Assembly: GCF_014905175.1 (NCBI RefSeq)
Contig: NC_057790.1
Coordinates: 11,186,469-11,250,468, forward strand
DNA: 64,000 nucleotides
Source of the DNA: Aphidius gifuensis
Lineage: Eukaryota; Arthropoda; Insecta; Hymenoptera; Braconidae
Direction of reading: 5' to 3'
The notes below the pieces were generated by a model. That model was not told the origin of the DNA and did no database searches. It saw only the letters and a list, made by a program, of their open reading frames with translations. The stretch's first letter is position 1. The number at the start of each line of letters is the position of its first letter. A program made the position numbers and the translations under genes. Positions 34,413-45,396 of this stretch are shown here, piece by piece.

Positions 34413-34833
34413 CAGGGGTCCGTTCGTAATGGCAATTCGGCGGGGTTAGAGTTGCGAGGGTTAAGTTAACTCCCAACTATAACACCGTCCGTTCGTATTG
34501 GCCAGAGTTAGTGTTAACTTAACTCTGACATATGTATGTATACTTACATAGCAACACATAAATGAGTACGAATTATAGTCTTGTTTTTTTTAATAATAAA
34601 AACAAGATTTATTATTGTAAAATCTTGCCAGAAAAATAAAATTTGTTTAAAGAATATCAAAGGTATGTATATACATGGTAAAATTTTAATTTATATATAT
34701 AAATGACAGTTATTTTGCAACTTGTCAATAACCTTATCGATTGATACAAGTTTATCCATAAACAAGTAGACTATAATTATTATGTATATAAAAATACCAA
34801 TTGATTTACTGCCTTTCAGATATCATTTTAAAA

Positions 34834-35998
34834 ATGTTTGCTTATTCAAAAGCAAGCACATCAACAGGTGCAGGAGTACTTATGGTACCTGTTCCAGGAG
34901 TGAACGGTGATAGATGGATGGAAGATTCGAGTGGTAACATATTTGTCCAGCTTGGACCTGACAGTGAGCATGTAAATTTATTCTTTACTATGAACCGTTT
35001 AATATAAACTAATGTAATTTATTAACAGTGTATGTAGTTTTTTTATAGATTATCAATGGTTACCTTTTACACTAGCATTGAAGAATATGTTTTTTCCTGA
35101 TATGTTTGGACCGAGTACTTTGTCCAGTATTCCGAGTACTTCGTCCAGTGCTCTGAGTACTCAAAAAACACAGACTCAAGCTCAAAAAGGAAAACGCAAA
35201 AATTGGACTGACGCACAAGTGCGTTTTTTGATTGAGCTTTGGACAAAGTATCGTCCAAATTTTGAAAGCACAGCCATGTCCACTGCCCAAGTGTGGAAAC
35301 TAGTTGCCAATGAAGAAGGCTATCATACACCTGTGCAACTTTCCGATAAATGGAAAGCTTTAAAAAAAGTATTTGCTTCCGAAATGGAGAAAGTAGGTGA
35401 CAAAAACACTGGAGGCAAAGCTGACGACAAATGGAAATTCTTTGATGAATTTTATGAGTTATTTAAAGATGATCCAAAATACACTCCTGTTTGTATTGCG
35501 TCAAGTCGCAAAGGCTCTGCCAATTTACATACATATAAAAAAGTTGAAGATGAAAATAAAAACAGAGAAAATTGTTTTGATAACAGTTCATCCGATTATG
35601 AGAATTATGAATATTTGGATAACACAACTAGTGACAATGAATCAACATCAGAGATATCAACACCACTGTCCACATCAACCTCGTCGGCAGAAAAAAAGAA
35701 GAATAATTCAACTGAATTACCAACACAATTGTCCACTTCAACACCTGTGTCAGCAATCTTGTTGTCAAGAAAAAGAAATAATAAATCAACTGGCGAGGTT
35801 GATCAGCTGCCACCATCAAAAAAAACAAAAGCAGATTTATTTATTGAGAAATTAGAAAAATCTGATATAGAGAGGGAGAAAAGAATGGTGGCTTGTCATC
35901 AAGAAAGAATGGAAATGACTGGCATGGCTGTGAAATATCTAGTTGATATTTCTAACACCATGAAGAAGTTAGTAGGCGAAAAAGTAGAAAAGACATGA
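34834..35998 (+). CDS. Harbinger Myb/SANT-like DNA-binding protein, two exons
   Basis: Exon 1 is 34834-34963 (ATG at 34834). An 85-bp intron runs 34964-35048 with a GTGAGC donor and a TTTTTATAG acceptor. Exon 2 is 35049-35998, stop TGA. Splicing makes an Asn codon (A + AT) and keeps one frame of about 360 residues. Exon 2 encodes a Myb/SANT-like trihelix: 'RKNWTDAQVRFLIELWTKYR', then 'WKLVANE', 'LSDKWKALKKVFASEM' and 'WKFFDEFYELF'. A Ser/Thr-rich acidic linker and a basic 'PPSKKTKADLFIEKLEK' C-terminal helix follow. In PIF/Harbinger elements this protein binds the TIRs and helps bring the nuclease to the nucleus. The frame looks intact. The start exon is inferred from splice fit, and an upstream exon cannot be excluded. 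Confidence 0.85.
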
Positions 35999-36316
35999 AT
36001 AGTCATTCCTAGTTTGTTTAATATGCTTTTCTATTTTGTTATACTTATATTGATGTTTTTTGAAGTTACTAATAGTTATAATTATAGGTCAGATGAGATA
36101 TTTAATGTTTCGATAAATAATGTTGCTTTTTATTATATTATAATGTATGCAAAAAAATAACTGTATAATAAAAATTAAAAAATATATGCAATTTTCTTTT
36201 ACATTTTCCAGTAATCATGTGATGCAAGTGGTCGACAAGAACTGAAAAAAAATAATTTCTTCTTCTTGCTTTTATCAAAAATTATCCAGGATGTATAAAA
36301 ATCATTATTTATAGTT

Positions 36317-37637
36317 TTATAAATCCATGACTTCGTTAGCTAGTCGTTCCCGTCGTGCTTCACCAGTTTCATTAGCAACATAAGGAGCCACATCATCCTC
36401 ATGTCTATCATTTTGATTATCTGGATTGTCCGCACCCATAAAAATTTGTCCTTCTTGCTCGAACAATTCTATTAAACTATTAGGATCCATACGACAAATG
36501 TTTTGCAGCACACAACAAGCAATTATTGTCGATGGAATAAGATCAATGCGGCTCATATCAAGATATTGCATACGACGAAATCGTCCGAAAAATAATGCCC
36601 AAGCTCGTTCAATCGCAGTACGAGTTCTGGCATGAGCTGTATTGAAATTTATTTCACGAGGTGTTGAAACACGATTAGCAACCCATGGCGTGATACACCA
36701 CGGTTCAAGTGGATAGGCCTTGTCACCTATGATAAATTGATCATCATCCAAAAACAACTGACGATCGTTAGTCAATTCGTTGTAGATATCAGATTGACGA
36801 AAAATTCGAATATCAGCAACTGAACCAGGATACCCGGTAAAACAATCTAAAAAATACAAATTGTTGTTACTAATTCCTTGTAAAGTAATAGCCGAATAGA
36901 ATTTACGACAAGTATACGATTGTGGGTATACTTGTGGTGTTTTGATTCTGATATACGTCCCATGGACATCTCCAACAACGCCACGAAGACCAGCGACATT
37001 TTGAAATGATTGTACTGTCTGTTGACGATTTTCTCTGTTCGGCCATACAATTACTTCTGGAGAAATTGTATTTAATGCTGAAACGACTTTGACAAAAGCA
37101 AGCCACAAATCTGACTTACTCATATCAAAACGTTCAGCAACAGATCTAGAAATACAAATGGAAGAATGATTTATTAATAACAATGAAAAAGTATTTTGAA
37201 AATTCTTATTTTCACCTGTAGCTTTCTGGGGTCGTTAAAATCCAGATTACAGCTAGGATTTTGTTTAATTTTCTGGTAAATTGTCTACCACTATTGCGTC
37301 GACTATCAAGCAATGGCCATAAGCACTTTTAAACTTGATTGAATGACGTCCTTGACATTCTAAAATGAGACTGGAACTGATCGTTGCTACACTGCCATAA
37401 AACATCTTCGACATAGAACCGAATATGATTGGGGTCATTTCTAATAGCTAGGTGAGCTAACAAATTTAGAATGTTGTTAGTATCTTCACTATTAATATTT
37501 TTCATTTCATCAAAATCATTCAAAAAAAGTAGGGTGGTAAGACCACCAACCGTAGCAACAGCTCCAGCAACAATTTCCAAGTTATGATTTGCATTTTCAA
37601 CTATTTGTGGCTGAAATAATAATAAAGATATATTCAC
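36317..37637 (-). pseudogene. Harbinger DDE nuclease (DDE_Tnp_4), one in-frame stop
   Basis: The minus strand has two exons. Exon A is about 37637-37216 and exon B is 37145-36317. The 70-bp intron at 37146-37215 (GTGAAA...TTTCTAG) rejoins 'TPESYR' to 'SVAERFDMSKSDLW'. The catalytic core is complete: first Asp in 'GVVGDVHGTYIRI', second in 'GDKAYPL', Glu in 'RTAIERAWALFFGRFRR', with 'GYPGSVADIRIF' between. An in-frame TAA at 37329-37331 follows 'RTSFNQV', and the frame then resumes with 'CLWPLLDSRR'. As written the protein would be cut before the core. An acceptor-like TTTCAG near 37620 suggests a further 5' exon, so the true start is uncertain. Confidence 0.85.
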
Positions 37638-38105
37638 TTATTGAAACATCAAGCTCATTCTAACCAAAAATTGTTGATTAATATTAACTTCAAATTTTAA
37701 AACAATTTGTATTTTTATATACATAATAATTATAGTCTACTTGTTTATGGATAAACTTGTATCAATCGATAAGGTTATGTTATTGACAAGTTGCAAAATA
37801 ACTGTCATTTATATATATAAATTAAAATTTTACCATGTATATACAATATACATACCTTTGATATTTTTTAAACAAATTTTATTTTTCTGGCAAGATTTTA
37901 GGATAATAAATCTTGTTTTTATTATTAAAAAAAACAAGACTATAATTCGTACTCATTTATGTGTTGCTATGTTAGTATACATACATATGTCAGAGTTAAG
38001 TTAACACTAACTCTGGCCAATACGAACGGACGGTGTTATAGTTGGGAGTTAACTTAACCCTCGCAACTCTAACCCCGCCGAATTGCCATTACGAACGGAC
38101 CCCAG

Positions 38106-39803
38106 CAAATACTTTAGGATGAGCTTATGGAAATGGAGATTGCTTAAGGACAGCCGGATAATGACTTGTGGAATCTACATACTGTATAGTTTCTTCGGGT
38201 TGTACTGAATATGACTCGACAAAATTGACCGTTCTACCACCAAAATCAGCATCATGTGGGTTTAATGCTGTGTAATAATTTTCATCAATAGAATCAACGA
38301 ATTTTTTTACTTGAGGTACATCTTTTAACAATTTTTTAAAATCACATCCCTATTTTTCAATAACATCATAACCTTGATCTTCTAAATACTTTGTAATATT
38401 TTGCGTACGTTCATAATGTTCATTCAAAGTCGATACATCCGTGCCACCAACAACCGTGATTCTGAAAAATGTTTTTTCGTCTCTTATTTATACTATCAAC
38501 TCTAATTTTTTTTTGACTTATTTTAACTTCATAAGAATTGCCAGCATTCTTACCACTTAAGATATTCTTTTGACTGATTATCACTTAATCTATAGCCTGA
38601 TCTAGGAACGATCCCGATCCTTTCTTTAGTAAGATAGTTACGTTGAAAAACACTTATACATAATGAAGCACAAGTCAAAGCTCCACGGAATGGATTAACA
38701 TTAGTTATTTTTAAAGTTAAATTTATAAATTTTCAACATGCCATACGTAAAACAATTACATCCAGAGTACAATAAAGTTTCATTTCTTTTCTAAAATGAA
38801 ATAATTCTCCAGAGTCTACTCTTTCTTAATACCACTCATCAAATTTGTCGGCTTCTTTTTTATTTTTCGCACGCACACCATACATTTCTGGTAGTGGTAC
38901 TTCACCGATATAATTTTGATTTAATTTATTATTAGAAAAATGTGGAAAATAGCCTTTAGAAATTTTTTTATCAAGACCGAATCCGAGGTAAAGCACTCAA
39001 AGGTGCTTGTAAAAAAATTGAGTGAATCTATACATTTAATATTTTCAATTGACAAAACTTTAATACTTGTACCAGTTACTATAGTACTAATTTTTCCTTC
39101 TAATTTACGATTATTTAATTTTTTTAAAAGCCACTGACCATCATAATTTTTTTGTTCATGAGCTGATATAATAGTTTCACTATATTTATTTTTTATTCCA
39201 AATAAAAAATCAACAAATTTTTCTACAGTTTCTTTCCTTTCGGCAATGAATTCGCAAGTAGTACATAAACCACATTTATTCTCGATTGGTATTCAGGGTC
39301 ATCTGAATCACTCGTATCATTCATACATTTATCGCACACAAGATGAACTACTACATAATTAACTTCATGAATTTTATAAATTTTATTATCATTATTAACT
39401 GTTTTAGATTGCATTGTCTTGAAATCATAAAAAACAACCACAAAGATCTTCTTTTTTTATAATTTATTTTACTTTTAAAATAACATAAATGTGATGGTGG
39501 TTGAAGCTCCTCACACGCTGAACAATAATAATATCCACACAAATGACGCGAATTTAAGGTAATTTTTTAAAAACATTTGTTACACTATTTTATTGCCTCA
39601 CACACTGAATGCTTTGAATTATAAGATTGAGCTGTCCGATGTTTTTCTAACCATTGATCTCCATAAAAAGTTCGTTCATAATCATGACACTCAATTATAT
39701 CTACATTTATCTCACACAAATTATTTAAACATCGGTCACAACGACCAGGACATGACAAATGCGTCTCAGGTGATGAATATCTTTTATCACAAATTAAACA
39801 ATA
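38106..39803 (-). pseudogene. polB: Polinton DNA polymerase B, fragment 2
   Basis: The minus strand holds, through several frameshifts, cysteine-rich 'YYYCSACEELQPPSHLC' (about 39530), 'NHSVLCDKCMND'-like residues, the exonuclease-side blocks 'NVNPFRGALTCASLCISVF' (about 38700), 'GGTDVSTLNEHYERT' and 'LEDQGYDVIE' (about 38400). Then follows 'ALNPHDADFGGRTVNF' with 'YVDSTSHYPAV' (38125-38331), the Polinton counterpart of the family B motif with DxxSxYP. It ends at the Harbinger insertion with 'PKVFA'. Its right end, 39612-39803, is one copy of the LINE's 192-bp target duplication. Many stops, so it is non-functional. Confidence 0.85.
39612..39803. repeat. 192-bp target-site duplication of LINE, left copy
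   Basis: Identical by eye over 192 bases to 47046-47237 and consisting of PolB coding sequence. The two copies bracket the LINE exactly. Confidence 0.95.
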
Positions 39804-40317
39804 GATTAGATTAGATTAGATTTATTTATTTATTGTGTCATATACATTTTGATACATATTTGAGCCACATTGCCTCTTTAGTAGGCGTACACTATTATTT
39901 GATGCTTAGCATTAAAGTGTAGGATTGTTCCCTCCCCCATATATCACCCTTTCTTTCATTTTCGACTTTTTTATTTTATCTTTTAAGTTTGAGGTTACGT
40001 TATGATCTTTCTTCTTTTACCATTTGGTATCACAGCTTGACTTTTTTATTTCTCCTCTCTATTTATTTCTTTTAACATTTAGCTAAATTTAGTTCAGTTT
40101 AATTAAATTTTCTTTTTTCTTCTTTTTAACTTTTCACTTTATTATTAATTTATTTAATATTAAGGTTAATAAACTGCGTAAAGTTCTTGTTATCTATCTA
40201 TATATTTACAGGGTATTAGAGATGATTCTTGCAGCATTAATTATTAAGTTATTAATTCCTTTTATTTGTATTTTTATTTATTTGTTGAAGGTATACTATT
40301 TGTTTTTGTTTATTTAT

Positions 40318-43300
40318 TTATTTTTCACATTCATCTTCAAACATTCTCACCCATTTACAAAGCATGCTGTTTATATTTCCTCTCAATACTTTCACAACTG
40401 CATTCATCATATCTTCCTCAGCCACACCCTTAAATAGTCTGTCCATTTCATTAATAATCTCTCTATCACATTTATCTCTCAACATTGGACACACCAGAAC
40501 ATGTTCTAGTGTCTCCAAGTGAATTCCACACATTCTGCACTCCCATTCATTACCGTTGTATTTCGTGTTCTCTTTTTTAAAAGCTCTCCCTATGTTACCG
40601 CATCTCATTCTGGCCCAACATACCTTGTCATAGGCACTTACATTTTTATCCAACCAGTAATTCTCTATTCTTTCTCCTGATCTTATGAACTTGTATAGTG
40701 TGTTGTACGAGCTTTCTAGTACTTTTTTGTTTGTGTCTTCCCTTTTCATCTCTATCCATTTACAATATCCCTCTTCTAATTTTGTCAGTATATCATCTCT
40801 CTCCTCTCTATTGAAAATGCCCTTACAAACTTCTTTGCATCCCAATTGCTCTAATCTACCGCAAAATTCAGTACCCCAGTTTGATTTGTTGTTATTCATT
40901 ATCCCTCTACACTCTTCCCTCAGACAAATTTTTGCTAGCCTTGTATCTCTCATTGTTAATATTTTGTCGATGAAGTTAATTGCTCTTTTAACCATTTTTT
41001 CTTTCGTTGTTTCAATCCCCGACTCTCTACCCCATATATACGCCGGTGTATTTTTTTTTATACCCATTGCTCTCTTTATCATTTCTCCATATATTTTGTC
41101 TAAAGTTACTCTATCTTTCCAACCCCATATTTCGGCGCCATACATCATGTTTGCTTCTACAATCGTGTTAATCAAATATACCCTTTTTTTGAATTGATTT
41201 CTGTTTGAATTTTTTATCAGCTTCCATGTGCTGACTGCTGCTTTTCTCCCTTTCATCGCCAGGTAATCTATATGCTTGTCCCACCCACCATTACTGTTTA
41301 TTTTACATCCTAGATATGTGAATTCTTTCACTGTCTCTATCTCTTCTCCCTTATACATCCATTTTTTGTCAATTTTTCTCCTTCTGCTCTTTGATATCAA
41401 CATCATTTTTGTTTTTTTTATATTTACTTCCATCATATTCTTTTTTTCAAATTTTTCAACTAGCTTTAGTACTTCTCTCATTTGTGCTTCATTCTCTGCA
41501 AACATGACTACATCATCTGCATATTTTAGCATAAATATTTTTTTGTTCCCGATTACCACTCCCCCTGTATTTCTTTTCTCCCATTCTTCTTCCATATCAT
41601 CTACAAAAATGTTAAACAGTATTGAGCTCAATGCACAGCCTTGCCTAACCCCACTGTTTGTTTTAAACTCTTCTAATTCTCTCCCATTTACCTTTACTTT
41701 GCATTTATTTTCTTTGTATATGCCTTTTAGGATTCTCAGCATTCTGCCATTTATCCCTATACCCTCAATTTTTTTAAATAATAAATCTCTATTTACGTAA
41801 TCAAACGCTTTTTTAAAGTCAACGAATAACGCATATAATTCTTTTTTTTCTTTAAGTTTATGTCCTATTATTGAGTTCAGCACAAATACCTGTTCGATCG
41901 TTCCCCTGCCTTTTCTAAATCCCGCCTGTGATTCCCTTAATTTGTTATTGTTTTCTATCCATGTCTCTAACCTATTACCTATAATATTTGTAAAAAGTTT
42001 ATACCCTGAATTTAATAATGATATTCCCCGGTAATTGTCGACCTTATTCCGCTCACCTCCTTTAAAAATTGGACAAATAATTGCGTTACTCCAGTCTGCC
42101 GGTATTTCACCATCTAACCATATTTTGTTTAACCCCGCTAACAATATCTCTTTACTTATACCCCTTAATGTGATTAAGAATTCCAGCTCAACACCATCTG
42201 TACCCGCCGCTTTCCCTCTCTTGACTTTTTTTAAAGCCTTCTCGATTTCCTGTAAGCTAATTAATTTGTTCATTATGTTATCCTCTGCTGTCATTCTAAC
42301 ATTTGACGTCATAATCCCTCCCTTTTTTTTATTCATATCAGTTAAATGTCTATTTTCTATATTTACTGTGTTTTCCTCTATTGTACTTGAACTGTGCGTA
42401 ACCCCCCTCCCCTCTGTGACTTTTCTAAAATGGTCCGTCCATTCTTCTGGTTTAATACTCTCACTTACCTTTTTTATTTTTTTCTCGCCTCTGAATTCAT
42501 TTATTATTCCCCACCATGTACCCATGTCTCTACAGCAGTCGAGGCTTTTCCATCTCTCTTTCCTCCACTCATCTCTCACACTATTACAGACTTTCACATA
42601 CTCTCCTTTCATGCTTTTAAACACTCTCCAGTTATTGATACATGCATTCTTTCTGTACACATTCAAACATTTATACATCTCTCTCTTTTTTTGTGAACAT
42701 TCTCTGTTAAACCATGCAGCGTGCTCTATTTTTCTTTTATTTTTTTTATTATTAGCTATTTCTATCTTTTTTTTTATTATTTTATATCCATATTTTTTCT
42801 TACCGTAATTAATGCTGCTGTCTTCATCTCTATTACCTTGTTTTGAATTATTTTTTTTTTTTTCTTTCACCACCTGGAACATATTACATTCTATTGCAAC
42901 GGCCTTAATATTATTTATCAAATCCTCCCAGTTAGCAGTTACCCCACCTGTTTTATTGTTGTATCTCGCATTTAATTTGTCATTAAATACATCTTTCTTT
43001 TCATAATCCCATTTGAAAATTAATTTATTACTCCCTTCCCCTTTTCCCTCATTTTTATTTTTTTCATTTTTAATGTTGTCAACTGTTTTGTTACTGTCAC
43101 AAGTTACATCATTGCATGTATATTTGCTCTCACAATTAGCAACCCCCCCTTGTTTAATACTATGATTGATACTATTACCAATAAAATTGTTGTTATAATT
43201 ATAGCTGAAATTTGGGTAATTATTATTGTTAGCGTTACTTATATGACTATTTATTTGATTATTTATTATTAATGACATTTTATTATTTATTTGACCTTTT

Positions 43301-44388
43301 ACATTTGTTTTATTTTTATTATTATTATTATAGCTATAACATCTTTTTCTCTCTCTCGCTGTTGAATGCCAACTCGAGTGGCCATTAAATTTTTTATTAT
43401 TATTATCATTTCTTTTTTTTTTTTTATTAGTTACATACATTATTCTTTTACTCCTGCCATCATACAATAGTTCAGATGTTTTTATGATCTGATTACAACA
43501 TCTTTCTTTGCTCACATTCTTGTTCTCGTTCATCACACTCTTTTTTGTTTCATCTACTCTCTCATACTCTGTATTTATATCTAGGCTTGTTATTATTTTT
43601 AGTACAATGGGCCGGTGGTCAGATCCGGCCACACGCTCAACACTCACACTTACACACCTCATACACGCCTCGTCGTCAGCACACAATATTAGGTCTAACA
43701 CAGACCCCTTTTCCGTTACTCCCTCACCAATGAAGGTTGCCCTTCCTACTTTGTCACCCTCTACCTTACCATTCAACACACTTAGACCTTGTTTTTTACA
43801 AAATTCAATGAACCATTTTCCTTCAGAGTTTACGATCTTATCCTCCGAATTTTTAACTTTACAAAATTTAACATTTTTTATTATGATGCTTTCATCTTCA
43901 TACCCACATTCTTCTCCTATTCTAACATTAAAATCACCTATTACATATACGCACTCACATATGTCACTCATGTCATCCAGTATACATTTTAATTTATCAC
44001 ACACCAGCTTTATTCCAACGTTATTATATAACGTTATAAATTCGATGCATTTTTTACTTTTAATACATTTTAAACGTATTTTCAAGCCATACTCCCATTC
44101 TTTCACATACACCACTTTAATTTTATCATACATTAATGCGAGATCTTTTTTAACCCCAACAATTTGCCCACCAGATGCTCTCCCTTTTTTTGCATTTTCT
44201 TTTTTTTTTGCAGCTTTAAACCACCACTTGAAACTGTTGCCCAACTTATTTAAAATATCACTCTCTTTATCACTCACTAACCATGTTTCTTGTAACACAA
44301 CTATATCGTTGTCTTTAATGAAATTTTTAATTTTATTATTATTAAATACTTTGTTAACACCAGCAACATTCCATTGTAACACCTTCAA
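40318..44388 (-). CDS. LINE ORF2: APE endonuclease - reverse transcriptase
   Basis: 1356 codons, uninterrupted. The N-terminal AP-type endonuclease has 'LQWNVAGVN', 'LQETWL', 'VIGDFNVRIG' and 'VAGSDHRPIVL' in order within about the first 270 residues. It would nick the target DNA. A long Asn/Lys-rich spacer follows. The RT domain in the second half has 'RGISLLNSGYKLFTNII', 'ESQAGFRKGRGTIEQ', 'LFVDFKKAFDYVNRDLL', 'SGVRQGCALSSILFNIF', and the catalytic 'LKYADDVVMF'. A C-terminal 'CRMCGIHLETLEHVLVC' (C-x2-C...H...C) fits the zinc motif of many insect LINEs. The start ATG lies only 64 bases after the duplicated ORF1 tail. Long open frames on the opposite strand (for example 43508-44437) are shadows of this gene's codon use. 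Confidence 0.96.
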   Translation of the reverse strand: MKVLQWNVAGVNKVFNNNKIKNFIKDNDIVVLQETWLVSDKESDILNKLGNSFKWWFKAAKKKENAKKGRASGGQIVGVKKDLALMYDKIKVVYVKEWEYGLKIRLKCIKSKKCIEFITLYNNVGIKLVCDKLKCILDDMSDICECVYVIGDFNVRIGEECGYEDESIIIKNVKFCKVKNSEDKIVNSEGKWFIEFCKKQGLSVLNGKVEGDKVGRATFIGEGVTEKGSVLDLILCADDEACMRCVSVSVERVAGSDHRPIVLKIITSLDINTEYERVDETKKSVMNENKNVSKERCCNQIIKTSELLYDGRSKRIMYVTNKKKKRNDNNNKKFNGHSSWHSTARERKRCYSYNNNNKNKTNVKGQINNKMSLIINNQINSHISNANNNNYPNFSYNYNNNFIGNSINHSIKQGGVANCESKYTCNDVTCDSNKTVDNIKNEKNKNEGKGEGSNKLIFKWDYEKKDVFNDKLNARYNNKTGGVTANWEDLINNIKAVAIECNMFQVVKEKKKNNSKQGNRDEDSSINYGKKKYGYKIIKKKIEIANNKKNKRKIEHAAWFNRECSQKKREMYKCLNVYRKNACINNWRVFKSMKGEYVKVCNSVRDEWRKERWKSLDCCRDMGTWWGIINEFRGEKKIKKVSESIKPEEWTDHFRKVTEGRGVTHSSSTIEENTVNIENRHLTDMNKKKGGIMTSNVRMTAEDNIMNKLISLQEIEKALKKVKRGKAAGTDGVELEFLITLRGISKEILLAGLNKIWLDGEIPADWSNAIICPIFKGGERNKVDNYRGISLLNSGYKLFTNIIGNRLETWIENNNKLRESQAGFRKGRGTIEQVFVLNSIIGHKLKEKKELYALFVDFKKAFDYVNRDLLFKKIEGIGINGRMLRILKGIYKENKCKVKVNGRELEEFKTNSGVRQGCALSSILFNIFVDDMEEEWEKRNTGGVVIGNKKIFMLKYADDVVMFAENEAQMREVLKLVEKFEKKNMMEVNIKKTKMMLISKSRRRKIDKKWMYKGEEIETVKEFTYLGCKINSNGGWDKHIDYLAMKGRKAAVSTWKLIKNSNRNQFKKRVYLINTIVEANMMYGAEIWGWKDRVTLDKIYGEMIKRAMGIKKNTPAYIWGRESGIETTKEKMVKRAINFIDKILTMRDTRLAKICLREECRGIMNNNKSNWGTEFCGRLEQLGCKEVCKGIFNREERDDILTKLEEGYCKWIEMKREDTNKKVLESSYNTLYKFIRSGERIENYWLDKNVSAYDKVCWARMRCGNIGRAFKKENTKYNGNEWECRMCGIHLETLEHVLVCPMLRDKCDREIINEMDRLFKGVAEEDMMNAVVKVLRGNINSMLCKWVRMFEDECEK

Positions 44389-44430
44389 AGTCTCATTGTT
44401 ACACCAGCTTATTTTATTATTTGTCTCAGT

Positions 44431-45396
44431 TGAGTAAGCATGCTCAGTAACCTTAATTGAATTCGCTGATCTTTCGAAATCTCTTAAGGTTACATTCTCT
44501 CTCGTCCCATCTCCACAGTGTAGTATTTATCAGTATTTTCTGATGCATGACTATAACTCTGTTGTTTCTTTTTATTTCTTCTTTCGCTACTTGTCTCAAC
44601 CACCATTGTATTAACTTTTGTCTTGCAGTTAAGTCATCTTCAATCCATATTTCTTTCTCCCTAAATTTCTCTCTTGTATTTAATACTCTTTTTTTCTCAC
44701 TGAAGGATTCAAGAAATATGATCACTCCACCATTTATGTTTGTTTTACCAGAGGCATAGACTATTGTACCCATTATCTTTTCAACCTCTTGTTTTATTGT
44801 TTTATTTTTTTTCCACTCTTCTATCACACTACCTTTTAAAATTATATTACATCTTTTCTTTTCTCTCTCATTCATCTCATTATTTCGATCTTCGACATTT
44901 AATTTTTGAGGTTTGAGTAAGCATGCTCAGTAACCTTAATTGAATTCGCTGATCTTTCGAAATCTCCTAAGGTTACATTCTCTCTCGTCCCATCTCCACA
45001 GTGTAGTATTTATCAGTATTTTCTGATGCATGACTATAACTCTGTTGTTTCTTTTTATTTCTTCTTTCGCTACTTGTCTCAACCACCATTGTATTAACTT
45101 TTGTCTTGCAGTTAAGTCATCTTCAATCCATATTTCTTTCTCCCTAAATTTCTCTCTTGTATTTAATACTCTTTTTTTCTCACTGAAGGATTCAAGAAAT
45201 ATGATCACTCCACCATTTATGTTTGTTTTACCAGAGGCATAGACTATTGTACCCATTATCTTTTCAACCTCTTGTTTTATTGTTTTATTTTTTTTCCACT
45301 CTTCTATCACACTACCTTTTAAAATTATATTACATCTTTTCTTTTCTCTCTCATTCATCTCATTATTTCGATCTTCGACATTTAATTTTTGAGGTT
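44431..45396 (-). repeat. 483-bp in-frame tandem duplication inside LINE
   Basis: 44431-44913 and 44914-45396 are the same 483-base unit (161 codons) with one visible difference (cttaagg against cctaagg). The unit spans the last roughly 140 codons of ORF1 and the ORF1-ORF2 junction. The second unit is therefore part of ORF1 and the first is an orphan ORF between ORF1 and ORF2. Confidence 0.95.
44453..44875 (-). CDS. Orphan duplicate of LINE ORF1 C-terminal domain
   Basis: A 140-codon open frame repeats the C-terminal domain of ORF1 with a single Arg/Lys change ('CNLKRFRKI' against 'CNLRRFRKI'). It starts at an in-frame Met, 'MNEREKKRCNIIL', which in ORF1 is internal. Whether it is translated is unknown. 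It could act as a separate nucleic-acid-binding module or be an inert duplication. Confidence 0.7.
   Translation of the reverse strand: MNEREKKRCNIILKGSVIEEWKKNKTIKQEVEKIMGTIVYASGKTNINGGVIIFLESFSEKKRVLNTREKFREKEIWIEDDLTARQKLIQWWLRQVAKEEIKRNNRVIVMHQKILINTTLWRWDERECNLKRFRKISEFN

Larger units (their letters stand above)
34416..38102. mobile_element. PIF/Harbinger transposon with unusually long TIRs
   Basis: Element of 3687 bp, GGGTCCGTTCG...CGAACGGACCC, flanked by a 3-bp duplication CAG (34413-34415 and 38103-38105). The TIRs extend about 380 bases each (34416-34795 against 37717-38102) with few mismatches. That is far longer than most Harbingers. It carries the two expected genes: a Myb/SANT-like DNA-binding protein (plus) and a DDE nuclease (minus), facing each other tail to tail. 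It is inserted in Polinton PolB. Confidence 0.93.

Noticed and set aside
39804..39822. TTAGA repeats that might mark a telomere
   Set aside because: Only four units, at the exact 3' end of the LINE; this is the element's tail, not the TTAGG telomere repeat.
41276..44437. Several long plus-strand frames (for example 43508-44437 and 42035-42808)
   Set aside because: They are antisense to LINE ORF2, which is complete and motif-rich. The Ser/Leu/Phe-rich products reflect the A-rich codon use of the real gene.
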